Part shown: positions 35,085-44,701 of the stretch, one piece after another
Layout: each line of letters begins with the position of its first letter
Position numbering within the stretch: position 1 is the first letter of the stretch
Source of the DNA: Alsobacter sp045348435
GTDB taxonomy: Bacteria > Pseudomonadota > Alphaproteobacteria > Rhizobiales > Beijerinckiaceae
Direction of reading: 5' to 3'
NCBI RefSeq assembly: GCF_045348435.1
Contig: NZ_CP157484.1
Coordinates: 1,364,001-1,428,000, forward strand
DNA: 64,000 bases
Notes under the pieces: generated by a model
Database searches by the model: none
Seen by the model: the letters and a program-made list of their open reading frames with translations, nothing else
What the model was told of the DNA's origin: nothing
Made by a program: the position numbers and the translations under genes

Positions 35085-37502
35085 CTAGTCCGGGGCGGCG
35101 GGCGCGGCGTCAAAGCCGGCGTGCAGCACCGCGTCGGCGAAACGCCTGGCGATCTGCTTCCAGGAGTAGAGGTCTTCGACCACTGCGCGGGCCGCGTCCA
35201 CCATGGCGGCCAAACTCGCGTCGTCGTAGGTCGCCAGCACGCCAAGCGCCTGAGCCAGGCCGTCGTCCGGCGCGACGATGTAGTGCACGCCCGGAGCGAC
35301 CGCAAGGCCGCGCGCGCCAAAGGCGGTCGAGATCACAGGAATCCCCGCGGCGAAGTAGTCCAGCATCTTCAGATTGGTCCCCGAACCGAACCGCATTGGA
35401 TTCAAGGCCACGTCGGCGGCCGCGAGAAGATCGTCGCGGATGCTCTGATCGACGGGGCCGAGCAGATGGACGTTCTCGGGAAGCTTACGCTCCTTGAATG
35501 GCAGGCAAGCGCTTCCCACCACCACAAAGCGCGTGTCGGGGGCGAGCGGCGCTTCCCGGATGATGTCTTCGACCGCCGCCAGATTGGGGCCATGCCAGCT
35601 GCCCATGAACAGCGCCGTTCGCATGGGCCCGAGCGACGCCCGCCGCTGCACCTCGCGACGCCTCGCCAACGACGTGAACTGGATTTCGTCCAGCGCCACG
35701 CCGTTCGGCACCTCCAGGCGCCGGGCGCGGGTGGGCCCGTAGAGCGAGGCGAGTTCGTCAAGGTCGCGCTCGGCGCAGGCGAACACTGTGGTCGCCGCCG
35801 TCCAGCAGGACCGTTCCGCGTCGCGAACCTCTTCTAAAAGGCGGGCGGCCGCCGGACAATCCTGGAAGAGGGCGGTCTTGAGGGTGATCTCCACGTCCTG
35901 CGCCTCGTACCAGAGCGGCCGGTCAGGCGCGACCTTTCGGATCGAGGCGACGAGGTAGGGGTGGCAGGCGATCACCGCGTCGCTGGTCATGGCCGAGAGC
36001 TCCAGCGCCTCCTCGTAGTCGCTGGAGAGGCCGGTCAAGGCGTAGGCGGCGATGTCGCCGATCGGAATCTGATCGGCCAGATCGAAGATGTCGCGCTCCG
36101 CCGCGGCGTGCGCGTGGCTGCGCGGCACGCAGATCTCCAGCAGTCCGGGGGCGATTTCCTTTTCGCTGCGCAACTCCGTCGACCCGGTCAAACAAACCAG
36201 GTCGATGTCGAAAACTTCCGCCAGATTCTTATACAGGTGATAGACGCGGGCCTGCCCGCCGTTCATCGGCGGAAACACCCGGAAGGTGACGGCCGCCGTG
36301 AGCTTGGGCCGGTGCGCCCGCCGGACTTGCGGGGCGGCGTCCGCCCGCAACAGGCCGGCGGCGACCGCCTCCCAGCCGACGCCCTCCACGTCGCGACGTG
36401 CGGCCGCGCCCATGCGGCGCGCCAGGTCGGGGTCCCCCGCCACCCGCGACAGGGCCTCGCCAAAGGCCTTCGGCGTCGCGGGGCTCAACAGCCCACTGTG
36501 CTCATGACGCACGAATTCGGTCGGACCGCCCGCGTCGACCGTCGTCAGGACCGGCTTGCCGCTCCTCATCGCCTCCAGGGTGACCAGGCCGTAATCCTCG
36601 TCATAGGGCGCAAAGGGCACCGCAAGGGCGTTGGCGTAGAGTTCCGCCATGTCGGCGTCGGGGACGTAGCCCAGAAAGCGGATCCGCTTGTCGGGCGCCG
36701 CGAGCTCCTGCAGCCGCGGACCGTCCGGACCGGTCCCGGCGATCAGCAGCGGCACGTCCTGTTTGACGTCCCGCATGGCCTCAATGATGAGGTCGACGCG
36801 CTTGGGCCGGTCGAGCCGGCTGCTCGTGAAGAAATAACGAAAGTCTCCCTCGTGGTGATCGTCGCGGTGCGGCGGCGGCCGCAGCACGTCCGGCGTCACG
36901 CCGTCGGGGAAATAGGACGGCCGGCGCCGGACCGTCTCGGAGATCGCGGCGTAGCGCGAGATGCGCCGCGGCGACAGCCCCCCTGCGTCGAGGAAGTGGA
37001 TGATGCGCCGGATCAACGGGCCGGGAAAGGCGAAGGCCGCGTCGGGCAGCCCGGCCGAGCGCAGCCGCTCGAATCTCGCGAAGGCCTCCTCGATTTCGTC
37101 GTCCTCGGCCGCGCCGCCATAGGCTTCGACGTCGTCCATCCAGTCGAGCAACTCGCGTACGGGCCCCAGCGCGAAGACGGCCGGATCGCTCGTGGCCTGC
37201 GCATAGGTGTCATAGAGGCCGCGCAGGCGATGCAGCATGTAGCAGATGTGACGGGGGTGTTTGACCATCCACGCCGGATATTTGCCGGAGATGACGCAGT
37301 CGTAGCCGCTGAGATCGAGCTGCGCGAAGGCGCGATAGGAGGCGATCAGGTCCCAGAACGACTGCTCCGATCCGAGCAGCGCGACCACGTCGCAGCGATG
37401 CGGCGTGTGCTCCTCAAAATAGGTCTGCAGTCCCCACCACAGATTTTCCGCCCCGCCCAAGGCGAAGGGGGAGGGGTGCGGCGTGACGATGGCGATCTTC
37501 AT
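35085..37502 (-). CDS. Tandem GT4-type glycosyltransferase
   Basis: 805 residues with two glycosyltransferase modules. Module 1 (about 1-390): PHPSPFALGGAENLWW, FTSSRLDRPKRVDLIIEAM, VPLLIAGTGPDG and the EX7E element in DEDYGLVTLEAMRSGKPVL. Module 2 (about 400-805): FPPMNGGQARVYHLYKNL, ALFMGSWHGPNL, and GSGTNLKMLDYFAAGIPVI, where the second Glu is Asp. Retaining GT-B transferases of this kind add successive sugars at the cytoplasmic membrane face. The ATG overlaps the stop... of the upstream glycosyltransferase (37499-37502), and an acyltransferase follows. Bifunctional chain extension is inferred. Confidence 0.88.
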   Translation of the reverse strand: MKIAIVTPHPSPFALGGAENLWWGLQTYFEEHTPHRCDVVALLGSEQSFWDLIASYRAFAQLDLSGYDCVISGKYPAWMVKHPRHICYMLHRLRGLYDTYAQATSDPAVFALGPVRELLDWMDDVEAYGGAAEDDEIEEAFARFERLRSAGLPDAAFAFPGPLIRRIIHFLDAGGLSPRRISRYAAISETVRRRPSYFPDGVTPDVLRPPPHRDDHHEGDFRYFFTSSRLDRPKRVDLIIEAMRDVKQDVPLLIAGTGPDGPRLQELAAPDKRIRFLGYVPDADMAELYANALAVPFAPYDEDYGLVTLEAMRSGKPVLTTVDAGGPTEFVRHEHSGLLSPATPKAFGEALSRVAGDPDLARRMGAAARRDVEGVGWEAVAAGLLRADAAPQVRRAHRPKLTAAVTFRVFPPMNGGQARVYHLYKNLAEVFDIDLVCLTGSTELRSEKEIAPGLLEICVPRSHAHAAAERDIFDLADQIPIGDIAAYALTGLSSDYEEALELSAMTSDAVIACHPYLVASIRKVAPDRPLWYEAQDVEITLKTALFQDCPAAARLLEEVRDAERSCWTAATTVFACAERDLDELASLYGPTRARRLEVPNGVALDEIQFTSLARRREVQRRASLGPMRTALFMGSWHGPNLAAVEDIIREAPLAPDTRFVVVGSACLPFKERKLPENVHLLGPVDQSIRDDLLAAADVALNPMRFGSGTNLKMLDYFAAGIPVISTAFGARGLAVAPGVHYIVAPDDGLAQALGVLATYDDASLAAMVDAARAVVEDLYSWKQIARRFADAVLHAGFDAAPAAPD

Positions 37503-38593
37503 GGCGCCTCTCCGCGGGCCTCGGCCGGGATGGCGCGGCGCGGTCCGACGCCGGCGAGCAGCCGCTCGATCACTGGATCCCAGCCGACGCCGAGGGCGTC
37601 GTAATGCGCGCGGCCTTGCCGTCCCAGCTCCGCCGCTGTCCGCGGCGGCGCCAGCAGCCGGGCGAAGCCGTCGGCGATGGCGGCCGGGCTGGGCTCCACC
37701 ACAAAGCCGGTTTCACCGTCCTTGACGAACTCCAGGGGACCGCCGGAATCGGCGCAGGTCACGACCGGCTTGGCCGACAGCATGGCTTCGAGGGTGACAT
37801 AGCCATAGTCCTCGTCCAGCGGACCGAAGAACACCGCCGCGCAGCGCGAGTAAAGGGCCAGCATTTCGGCGCGACTGACCGCGCCCACGAAACGCACCCG
37901 CTCGCTCACGCCTAGTTTTTCGGCCAACGCCTCCAACTGAGGCCGCAGGCTTCCGGCGCCGGCGAAAACGGCGCCCATGCCTGATAGGCCGCGGCTCAGG
38001 CTGAGCGCTTCGACGAGAAGATGCTGGCGTTTGAGCGTCTCCAGACGGCTGGGCGCGAAGATATAGGGCAGAGCCGGGTCGCAGCGGAACTCCGGCGCAT
38101 TGGCGGGGGGGTGGTACAGGACCTCTGAGGCGATCCCGTGCGAACTCATCAGCCGCTCCGACACGCGCTTTGCGATGGTGAAGACCGGGGTTGCGCCCCC
38201 CAGCGCATCGCGGTCGGCCTGTTGGATCCGCGCGCGCAGAGCGTCGGTTTGCGCCTCGCCCATTCGCCAGCCATAGGCGGTGCCGTAAAGGTCGTAGGCC
38301 GGCCGGTGCTGATGCAGCAGCCAGACCCGCTTGCCGGGATGGCGCATGACATAGGTCGGGAATTTCAGGCAGATCAGAGCGTCGAGAGCTCCGCCGCCAT
38401 AGGAAGTAAAGTCCACCGTCTCGCAATGACCGAGGGCGACGCCTGCCGCCGCCGGCGGATCGAATTGGAATGGCAGCGAGATCTTGTGAATGGAGTGCCC
38501 GGCCCGATGCGTCGCCTCGACGAGGCCGTCGACGAGATACTCCGCCCCGCCATGGATGCCGGGCGTATGCACCGTGGCGATTCCCACCCTCAT
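37499..38593 (-). CDS. GT4-type glycosyltransferase
   Basis: 364 residues. TPGIHGGAEYLVDGLVEATHR at the N-terminus (acceptor side), APSRLETLKRQHLLVEAL, MGAVFAGAGSLRP, VRFVGAVSRAEMLALYSRC and the EX7E element in DEDYGYVTLEAMLSAKPVV (donor side). A retaining GT-B enzyme. It shows clear similarity to module 1 of the tandem enzyme downstream, suggesting an ancient duplication. Four-base ATGA overlaps link it to the methyltransferase gene upstream (38590-38593) and to the tandem glycosyltransferase downstream. Confidence 0.9.
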   Translation of the reverse strand: MRVGIATVHTPGIHGGAEYLVDGLVEATHRAGHSIHKISLPFQFDPPAAAGVALGHCETVDFTSYGGGALDALICLKFPTYVMRHPGKRVWLLHQHRPAYDLYGTAYGWRMGEAQTDALRARIQQADRDALGGATPVFTIAKRVSERLMSSHGIASEVLYHPPANAPEFRCDPALPYIFAPSRLETLKRQHLLVEALSLSRGLSGMGAVFAGAGSLRPQLEALAEKLGVSERVRFVGAVSRAEMLALYSRCAAVFFGPLDEDYGYVTLEAMLSAKPVVTCADSGGPLEFVKDGETGFVVEPSPAAIADGFARLLAPPRTAAELGRQGRAHYDALGVGWDPVIERLLAGVGPRRAIPAEARGEAP

Positions 38594-40122
38594 GCCAGGC
38601 GGTCCGCCGGATCGGGCTTCTGCGCATAGAGCGCGTAGTCCGGTGGTTGCCGGAACCAGTCATTCACGTCGCTCGGAACGAATCCGGATTCCGCCTGGCC
38701 GAGGTCGCAGTCCGCGTCGGCCCGGATCACCCGCACGGCCTGATAGCCTCTCGCCTCGGCGACGAAGCGCAACAGGTCGGGCGGCAGCGGCTTGTTGTGC
38801 GTGGGGTCGTAGTGGAAGGTGCAGGCGCCGACGACGAGATTTTCCGGATTGGGCGTTTCGAACATCACGGCCCCGCCAGGCATCAGCGCCCGCAGCGCCC
38901 CGTCAAACAGCCTCACCAGCTGCGGGAAGCTCAGATGTTCGACGATGTGGAAGCCGGTGACGGCGCCCAGCGATCCCTCCGGCAAGCCCTCGAGATAGGC
39001 GATGGCGTCGCCGGCCACGACGTCATGGCCGAGTCCTTGCGCCTCCTCCACCATGGCGACGTTCAAGTCGACGCCGCGCGCCCCAACGCCGGCGCGGGTG
39101 AGTTGCGTGAGCCATTCGCCGCGGCCGCAGCCGATGTCCAGGACGACGCCGCCGGCCGCCACCGCGGCGTTCTGCGTGAAGATCGGCAGATAGCGCTGCG
39201 CCCGTCGGGCGATCTCTTCGGTCGGACCGCGAAAGCGGTTTTCAAAGCCGAGATAGAGGCTGTCGAGAGCGTGGTCGTCGAGGCTGTCCAGCGCGGACTT
39301 GGCGCGCTCCAGCCCAGCGGGGCCCGCCCGCAGGGCGTCGCTGAGCGTGCGCAATTGGCGCGCTTCCTCGGCCAGGAGGCGCCGGCCGGCCCGAGCATCG
39401 GCGGCGTCGCGGCTTGCGCTGGCCTCGGCCGCCTGGGCCTGGTCGATGGCGGCCTGCGAGCGGTCCATAGCGAGTTTCGACTGCACGCGCGCGGCCGCCG
39501 CCTCGCGATTGGCCTCGTCGAGCCGGGTCTCGAACTCCACCAGGCTCTTGCGCACCGCAGTCAGCGATGCGTTCACTGCGGCGATCAGCTCCAGATGTTT
39601 GACCGCCAGATCGGCCAGCCGCCGGTCCGTCGCCGGCTTGACCAGCAGCGGCATCAAGGGGGCGAAGAAGCGACCCACGCCGGGCAGGCCGGCGAGGCGA
39701 TCGAGCACGGTGGCCGGCAGCAGCCATTTGATCGTGACGCCATGCTCGCGGCCTTCGGCCGAGCGCCGAAGCGCGCCCAGAACCCTGACCCGGCTGATGT
39801 GGCCGGCGCGCAGCGCGGGCAGGTTGTAAGACCTTCCGACCTCGTCGATCTCGCGGCCGAGCACGATCCGGTAGGCTTGGCGCAGGAATGTTTCTTCGTC
39901 GAAACCGCCGAAATCCTCGATGCGGTAGACCCGCTGAGCCGGATCGAGTCCGTCAACTTGATCGGCCGGCTGGATCAGCGGGATGGCGGAGGGCGAGTGG
40001 CGGGCGCGAGTTCTGACAGGCGCCTCGGCCTGGCCGGGGCGAGCCTCCTCGCCAAGCGCGGCTCTCACCCGGCGCAAAATTCCGTCGATCCCATCGATCC
40101 CGCCTGCGGACAGATCATCCAT
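38590..40122 (-). CDS. DUF4214 / coiled-coil / SAM-methyltransferase fusion
   Basis: 510 residues. A DUF4214 unit (about 75-127: FLRQAYRIVLGREIDEVGRSYNL), a long helical coiled-coil region (about 185-270) and a class I methyltransferase domain with motif I LDIGCGRGEW (about 328-337), VTGFHIVEHL and GGAVMFETPNPENLVVG. This architecture is known from polysaccharide and O-antigen loci, where such enzymes methylate a terminal sugar or cap chains. ATG 40122 has AGGAGG ten bases upstream; longer starts are rejected. First gene of the overlapping operon with two glycosyltransferases and an acyltransferase. Confidence 0.88.
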   Translation of the reverse strand: MDDLSAGGIDGIDGILRRVRAALGEEARPGQAEAPVRTRARHSPSAIPLIQPADQVDGLDPAQRVYRIEDFGGFDEETFLRQAYRIVLGREIDEVGRSYNLPALRAGHISRVRVLGALRRSAEGREHGVTIKWLLPATVLDRLAGLPGVGRFFAPLMPLLVKPATDRRLADLAVKHLELIAAVNASLTAVRKSLVEFETRLDEANREAAAARVQSKLAMDRSQAAIDQAQAAEASASRDAADARAGRRLLAEEARQLRTLSDALRAGPAGLERAKSALDSLDDHALDSLYLGFENRFRGPTEEIARRAQRYLPIFTQNAAVAAGGVVLDIGCGRGEWLTQLTRAGVGARGVDLNVAMVEEAQGLGHDVVAGDAIAYLEGLPEGSLGAVTGFHIVEHLSFPQLVRLFDGALRALMPGGAVMFETPNPENLVVGACTFHYDPTHNKPLPPDLLRFVAEARGYQAVRVIRADADCDLGQAESGFVPSDVNDWFRQPPDYALYAQKPDPADRLA

Positions 40123-40632
40123 ACCGAAGAGGCCTCCTGGCGCATTCGCTTGTTCGCTGTAGCTGGCGCACAGGCCCGAGGCAACCAAGTCCGCCGCGAA
40201 TCCTGCATCGATCGCGACCTCGGCCGCATACGCACACCGCACAGGGCGGGCCACCTGGATGGCTCCAAGCGGGTGCGTCACGCAAGCGCGACTACAAAGG
40301 AGGGGACAGGCCGACAAAATAGCGCGCGCACGCAGTGAGACGAGAGCAGCAAGAATACAATCCGCAAGGCCAGGACGCCGCGCAGCCCAAGCGAGCCAAG
40401 AGGTCGCGCAAAAGAGAGCTCGACGGGACGGGGCAAGCGGAATGACGAAGGCAGGGAGCTCGGACTTCACAGCAAGAGGGCAGGGGGCGGCAGCGCTTGC
40501 GCTTTCCCTGCGATGGTTGATCGGCATAATGGCGCGGCACCATGCGCGCTCTGTCGCGGAATTTCGAAGACCGACGCGCGCTCATCCCCGGAGTCGACCT
40601 CCCCATGCCCCAGCAGACGACAGGCGCCTCTC
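40123..40632. other. Divergent intergenic region
   Basis: About 510 bases between the operon on the minus strand and the small secreted protein on the plus strand. Both neighbouring frames extend into it, but without family similarity. It should hold promoters for both directions; no specific element was recognised. Confidence 0.4.
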
Positions 40633-41022
40633 ATGCATAGACTCATACGAAGCTGGGCCGGCCCCGGCGCCGCTTTCGCCCTAGCCGTGCTGGCGTCGGT
40701 CGGACCGCTGCGCGCAGCCGACCTCGCCGGTGCTTATTCCGTCGAAGGCCAGAACGCTGGCGACCAGCGCCTTTATCGCGGCGAACTCACCATCACGCCA
40801 ATCGGACAGGTGTACCGGGTCGTCTGGCGCATCGGCAATGGCGAGAATGTCGGCACCGGCATCGTTCAAAACGACATGCTGGCGGTGGTCTATGTCCAGC
40901 AGGGCAAGGCCGGTATCGCGCTTTACGAGGTCCGGCGCGACGGCGTTCTCTCCGGAACCTGGACGATTCACGGAACGCAAAACGTCGGGTCGGAAACCCT
41001 CACGCCCAAGAACCGGACCTGA
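40633..41022 (+). CDS. Small exported protein of unknown function
   Basis: 129 residues. Signal peptide (AGPGAAFALAVLASVGPLRAA), then a beta-rich mature part: GAYSVEGQNAGDQRLYRGELTITPIGQVYRVVWRIGNGENVGTGIV...AVVYVQQGKAGIALYEV...LSGTWTIHGTQNVGSETL. This strand pattern resembles small periplasmic lipocalin-like or FABP-like proteins found in Alphaproteobacteria. Start at 40633 because it opens the signal peptide; the ribosome-binding site is weak. Confidence 0.75.
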   Translation: MHRLIRSWAGPGAAFALAVLASVGPLRAADLAGAYSVEGQNAGDQRLYRGELTITPIGQVYRVVWRIGNGENVGTGIVQNDMLAVVYVQQGKAGIALYEVRRDGVLSGTWTIHGTQNVGSETLTPKNRT

Positions 41023-41059
41023 CGCGCTCACGTGCGGCTTGCCTAAAGGCCCTCCGCGG

Positions 41060-41077
41060 CCGCAGCTCAAGCTGCGG
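41060..41077. terminator. Hairpin between convergent genes
   Basis: CCGCAGCT CA AGCTGCGG, a perfect palindromic stem directly beside the methyltransferase stop and 38 bases after the plus-strand stop. No T-run, so only a possible shared terminator. Confidence 0.4.
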
Positions 41078-42685
41078 TTAGTAGACGCCGAGCTGTCGCC
41101 ATACCGGCAGCTTTTCAGTCAGAAAAGCTTCAACTTCGGCTTGGATCACGCTCTGGCTCTCGTCGGGGTCGACGATGGTCTTACCCTCCTTCATCCAACT
41201 CATGCCGAGACGCTGGAGGGACTGGATGACGTGATCTGTGACCGTCTGTACCTTGGGAGCGAGTTCAGCTGTTTCGCCCCGACCCTTCGCTTCGGCGGTT
41301 GCAGCGCGCTCGCCGCCTGTTTCCAGAACTGCCGCAAATATCAGGAGCTCGCTTTGCGGGACCTGTAGGCCGGAGCCGGCCAGCGGCGCGGCGAGAAAGC
41401 CGTAGGCACGCCCTTGCAGCATCTTCGCCGCCAAGAGCCGATTAAAGCGCTGAGCCGGTTGAGCGTCGATTGCGGGGTCGGCAGGGCCGCGCACCGGCGC
41501 TGGCAGCACCTGTCCGCTATGGACCAAGAGGCTGACCGTCTGAAGGGCCGCGCTGGCGCCCCCTTGGCGAAACACGGGCAGAGCGGCGATTTCGGCGAAG
41601 CTGGCCGAGCCTTGCGCCAACAGATCCGCCACGGCGCCGTAGATCTCGGCGTTGCCGTCAAGCTCGCCGACCGGACTGGGAAATTTGAAGCTCACCTTGG
41701 CCCGCGGCGTCGCCAGGGCGAAGCGCATGGCTCCCAGCATGGCGTTGTGTTCGACCGCGTTTGGGGTCGCGACGCCACGGGCGAACAGGTCGCGGCGGAA
41801 CTGCTTGTTGGAGGCGATGTCGCGCAGAGTCTCCTTGAACACAGGATCGCTTTCAGCGCCGATGCGGGCCCGCACCCCCTCCGGCACAGCCAAGGCGTCG
41901 ATGTTTTCTAGGATTGTGGCGGAGCCGACGAATCCGAGCTTGGCGCGGCCGAACATCTCGGCGACGTCGGCGAAGTGAAATATGAACCAATTGGCGTTAA
42001 GATACTCATGAGACAAATAGTTCTTGTCGAGCTTCCCCATCTGCTCGACACGCGGCTGCAGGGCTGGATTGGCCTTGAAGTACGCGGCGCCTTCGCCGAC
42101 CAAAGCCCTGACGAGATCAAGTCCTGAACTGGTCTGGAGGTCGGAGCGACCGGCGACGCGCTTGGCGTTTTCCCGCATCAGCCGCTGAAGCGGCAGCACC
42201 GCGGCCCATCCTGGCATGGCGTTATAGGACACATAGAGCAGGCCGCCAGGCTTCAGCCGTTTGCGGGCGATCTCAATGATGGCGTCCTGGGCCTCCACCG
42301 AAACCCAGGTCAGGATGCCGTGCAGCACGATGAGGTCGAGATCGTGCTGTCCCTCTTGCGCCTCATGGGCGAGGTCCTGAAAGCTCGCCTCGCGCAAACT
42401 CACGTTGCTGAGCCCGGCCTCCTCGGCCAGACCTCGGGCGTGAGCCACATGCAGCGGATTGAAATCGACTCCTTCGAAATGCGCCTCGGGGTTGGCGGCG
42501 GCGTTGATCAGGAAGCCCAGGCCCATGCCAAAGCCCAATTCGAGCACCCGATGGGGCCGCAGCGCCAGCCCGGGATTTTTGCCGACGCAAACGGCTGCGA
42601 AGGCAATGTGGGCCGGCACGGTCTCCCGATAGAATCCGAGGGAATATGGGATGTCGGCGACGTAGCCTTCGGTCCAGGCGGTCAT
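41078..42685 (-). CDS. Methyltransferase with methyltransferase regulatory domain
   Basis: 535 residues. Class I SAM-binding motif VLELGFGMGLGFLINAA (about 47-63), HFEGVDFNPLHVAHA, DLIVLHGILTWVSVEAQ and KPGGLLYVSYNAMPGW, then a long region corresponding to the methyltransferase regulatory domain (PF10119; NYLSHEYLNANWFIFHFADVAEM). The C-terminal 150 residues are variable. Substrate unknown; close to the polysaccharide genes, so glycan or surface-protein methylation is plausible. ATG 42685 has AGGAT seven bases upstream and is preferred over TTG 42691. Confidence 0.88.
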   Translation of the reverse strand: MTAWTEGYVADIPYSLGFYRETVPAHIAFAAVCVGKNPGLALRPHRVLELGFGMGLGFLINAAANPEAHFEGVDFNPLHVAHARGLAEEAGLSNVSLREASFQDLAHEAQEGQHDLDLIVLHGILTWVSVEAQDAIIEIARKRLKPGGLLYVSYNAMPGWAAVLPLQRLMRENAKRVAGRSDLQTSSGLDLVRALVGEGAAYFKANPALQPRVEQMGKLDKNYLSHEYLNANWFIFHFADVAEMFGRAKLGFVGSATILENIDALAVPEGVRARIGAESDPVFKETLRDIASNKQFRRDLFARGVATPNAVEHNAMLGAMRFALATPRAKVSFKFPSPVGELDGNAEIYGAVADLLAQGSASFAEIAALPVFRQGGASAALQTVSLLVHSGQVLPAPVRGPADPAIDAQPAQRFNRLLAAKMLQGRAYGFLAAPLAGSGLQVPQSELLIFAAVLETGGERAATAEAKGRGETAELAPKVQTVTDHVIQSLQRLGMSWMKEGKTIVDPDESQSVIQAEVEAFLTEKLPVWRQLGVY

Positions 42686-43070
42686 GGGCAATCCTTAGCG
42701 AGGATCATGAGGGCAGTAGGTGGCAGCTATACAGGCGCGCCCTCCGATTGGAAACCAGGGTGCCGGGACTGGGTCGGCAAGGCCGCACTCTGCTGAGGCC
42801 GCGCACGAGCGGCTCTTCGGGCGTCTAAAGGCGTCGAACAAGATCTTCGGCGGCGAACCACCACGCCGGTGCTCGATCCGAGTCGGGGCACGGCTCAAAA
42901 CGGTGCAACTCCTTGCGTCTGCCCGGGACGACGGCTTGGGACGGTCTCGTCAAGTCTGCGTCGGAAGCGACACCGTCCCGCACTACGTGCGAGGGATTGC
43001 TGCTTCCGCATTGTGCTTTGGCTGGCTTTGATTGCGATTCGCCTGTTGTCGAGCCGAGTCGGTATACCTC
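42686..43070. other. Intergenic region up to the IS630 composite
   Basis: About 385 bases with no supported gene. Promoter of the methyltransferase gene on the minus strand is expected here. Ends at the TA target of the IS630 copy. Confidence 0.4.
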
Positions 43071-43085
43071 TAGAGCCATTTCCGA

Positions 43086-44518
43086 TCAGACTGCATCGTA
43101 GCCGGCTGCTGCGAAGAAGTTGGCGCATTCGGCTGGCGTGAAGAGGTCGACGATACGGCCGATGGCGTCCCAGAGGCCAACGAGCGTTCGCTCCTCGGCC
43201 TTGCGAAGCAGGGCCTTCAGCTTGGAGATGGCGTTCTCGATGGGGTTGAAGTCGGGGCTGTAGGGCGGGAGGTAGAGCAAGCTCGCGCCTGCCGCGTCGA
43301 TCATCTGGCGCACGCGCGGACCCTTGTGGCTCGACAGATTGTCCATGACGACGAGGTTGCCTGGCGCCAGCTCGGGGCCGAGGACCTTCTCGACATAAGT
43401 GTCGAACGCGTCGCGGTTGATCGGTCCGTCGATGACGAAGGGCGCGACCATCCCTGTCGAGCGCAGGCCGGCCACGAAGGTGGTGGTCTTCCAATGATGG
43501 GGTGGACGCCCCCCGACGGCTTCGGCGTGCCAAGGTGGAGTTGTTGATACCACTACCACCAGAGGGAGGCGTCCGTGACACAGGTGAGCACCATCGGCCT
43601 CGACTTGGCCAAGAATGTCTTTCAAGCGCATGGCGCCGATGTCACTGGCGCACCGGTGTTCCGCAAAAAGCTCCGGCGCGATCAGGTAGTGACCTGCTTC
43701 GCCAGTCAGCCACCCTGTGTCGTCGCCATGGAGGCCTGCCCGGGCGCCCATTACTGGGGCCGCACCATCGCGAGCGTCGGTCACGAGGTGAAGCTGATCG
43801 CGCCAGCTTATGTGAAGCCGTTCGTGAAGCGGCAGAAGAACGACGCGGCGGACGCCGAGGCGATCTGCGAGGCGGCCCAACGCCCGACCATGCGTTTCGT
43901 GGCGGTGAAGAGCGAGGCCAAGCAGGCTTCCGCCGTGAACTTCCGGACCCGCGATGTGCTGGTTGGTCAGCGCACGCAAATCATCAACGCGATCCGCGGT
44001 CACCTCTCCGAGTACGGCGTGATAGCGCCGCAGGGGCCCATCCACGTCGAACGGCTGATTGCGGTGATCGAGGATCCGACCTCGGACCTTCCGGAAGCTG
44101 CCCGGACCAGCCTTGCCGTTCTCGTGGGTGTGCTGCGCCACTTGTAGGAACAGACCGCCGCCCTCGACGACGAGATCGCCGCGCGGGCCAAGGCCGACGA
44201 TGTGGCCCGCCAGAGGGTGCCGATGCCTACTGCCACACCCTGCTCCGACAGGCCGGCCTTGATCTCCGACAGCGTGATGTCCGGCTTGGTATCGACCAGG
44301 GATCGGATGACCGCCGCGTGCGCCTCGATGCGCTGCGAGCGACGATCTCCGCCGAGCGGCCCTGGCCGAGGTTCCCCCTGCTCACGCGCCAATCGCCGCC
44401 ATCGGCTGACACTGGCCGCGCTCACGCCAAAGCGTTCGCCCGCTTCACGATGCGACGCGCCGGCCTCAACGGCGGCCAGCACACGAACCCGCAGATCAAG
44501 CAACAGTGCTCTCGACAT
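43086..44518 (-). pseudogene. IS630 transposase split by IS110 and deleted in the middle
   Basis: N-terminal HTH part (SRALLLDLRVRVLAAVEAGASHREAGERFGVS) runs from ATG 44518 to GTLWR near 44208. C-terminal part resumes at WKTTTFVAGLRSTGM near 43497 and ends FFAAAGYDAV at 43086. The lost piece carries the first catalytic Asp (FIDETW), so it is inactive. The remaining parts are about 97 percent like the copy at 51544-52490 by eye. Confidence 0.85.
43575..44207 (+). pseudogene. Truncated IS110-family transposase
   Basis: GTG 43575 with GGAGG six bases upstream. STIGLDLAKNVFQAHG, VAMEACPGAHYWGR and KRQKNDAADAEAICEAA form the DEDD RuvC-like domain. After VLRHL comes TAG in place of a sense codon (44145), then EQTAALDDEIAARAKADD continues in frame up to the junction. 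The Tnp_IS116 domain is absent. A different subgroup from the 10857 element. Confidence 0.8.
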
Positions 44519-44701
44519 GCCTGCCGGCCCCCAGCCCCGGCAGACAGCTTGAATCACTCTCGCGCTGATTGGGAATCCGCTTCGATTCCTTCAGCTCGGA
44601 AACCGCTCTAGCGCAACCATTTACCTGATTTTTTCGGTCTCAACTTCGCGAATGGCTGCAGCGCCATGCACGACGCCGGGCGGCGCGCGGGTTCCACAAG
44701 C

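Larger units (their letters stand above)
43071..44610. mobile_element. IS630 element interrupted by a partial IS110 element
   Basis: Outer ends match the intact IS630 copy at 51451-52505 (on this strand in inverse orientation): TA followed by GAGCCATTTCCGATC at 43071, and the other end ...GAGCGGTTTCCGAGC next to TA at 44609-44610. Inside, about 710 bases (roughly 43498-44207) are an IS110-type segment. About 225 bases of the IS630 transposase gene (from GTLWR to WKTTTF) are missing, and the 3' half of the IS110 gene is missing too. This points to an IS110 insertion followed by deletion. Confidence 0.75.

Noticed and set aside
35961..40338. Very long antisense frames (547 and 622 codons) opposite the glycosyltransferase operon
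   Set aside because: Sense strand encodes clear GT4 and methyltransferase domains; the antisense products are repetitive His/Arg/Gly text.
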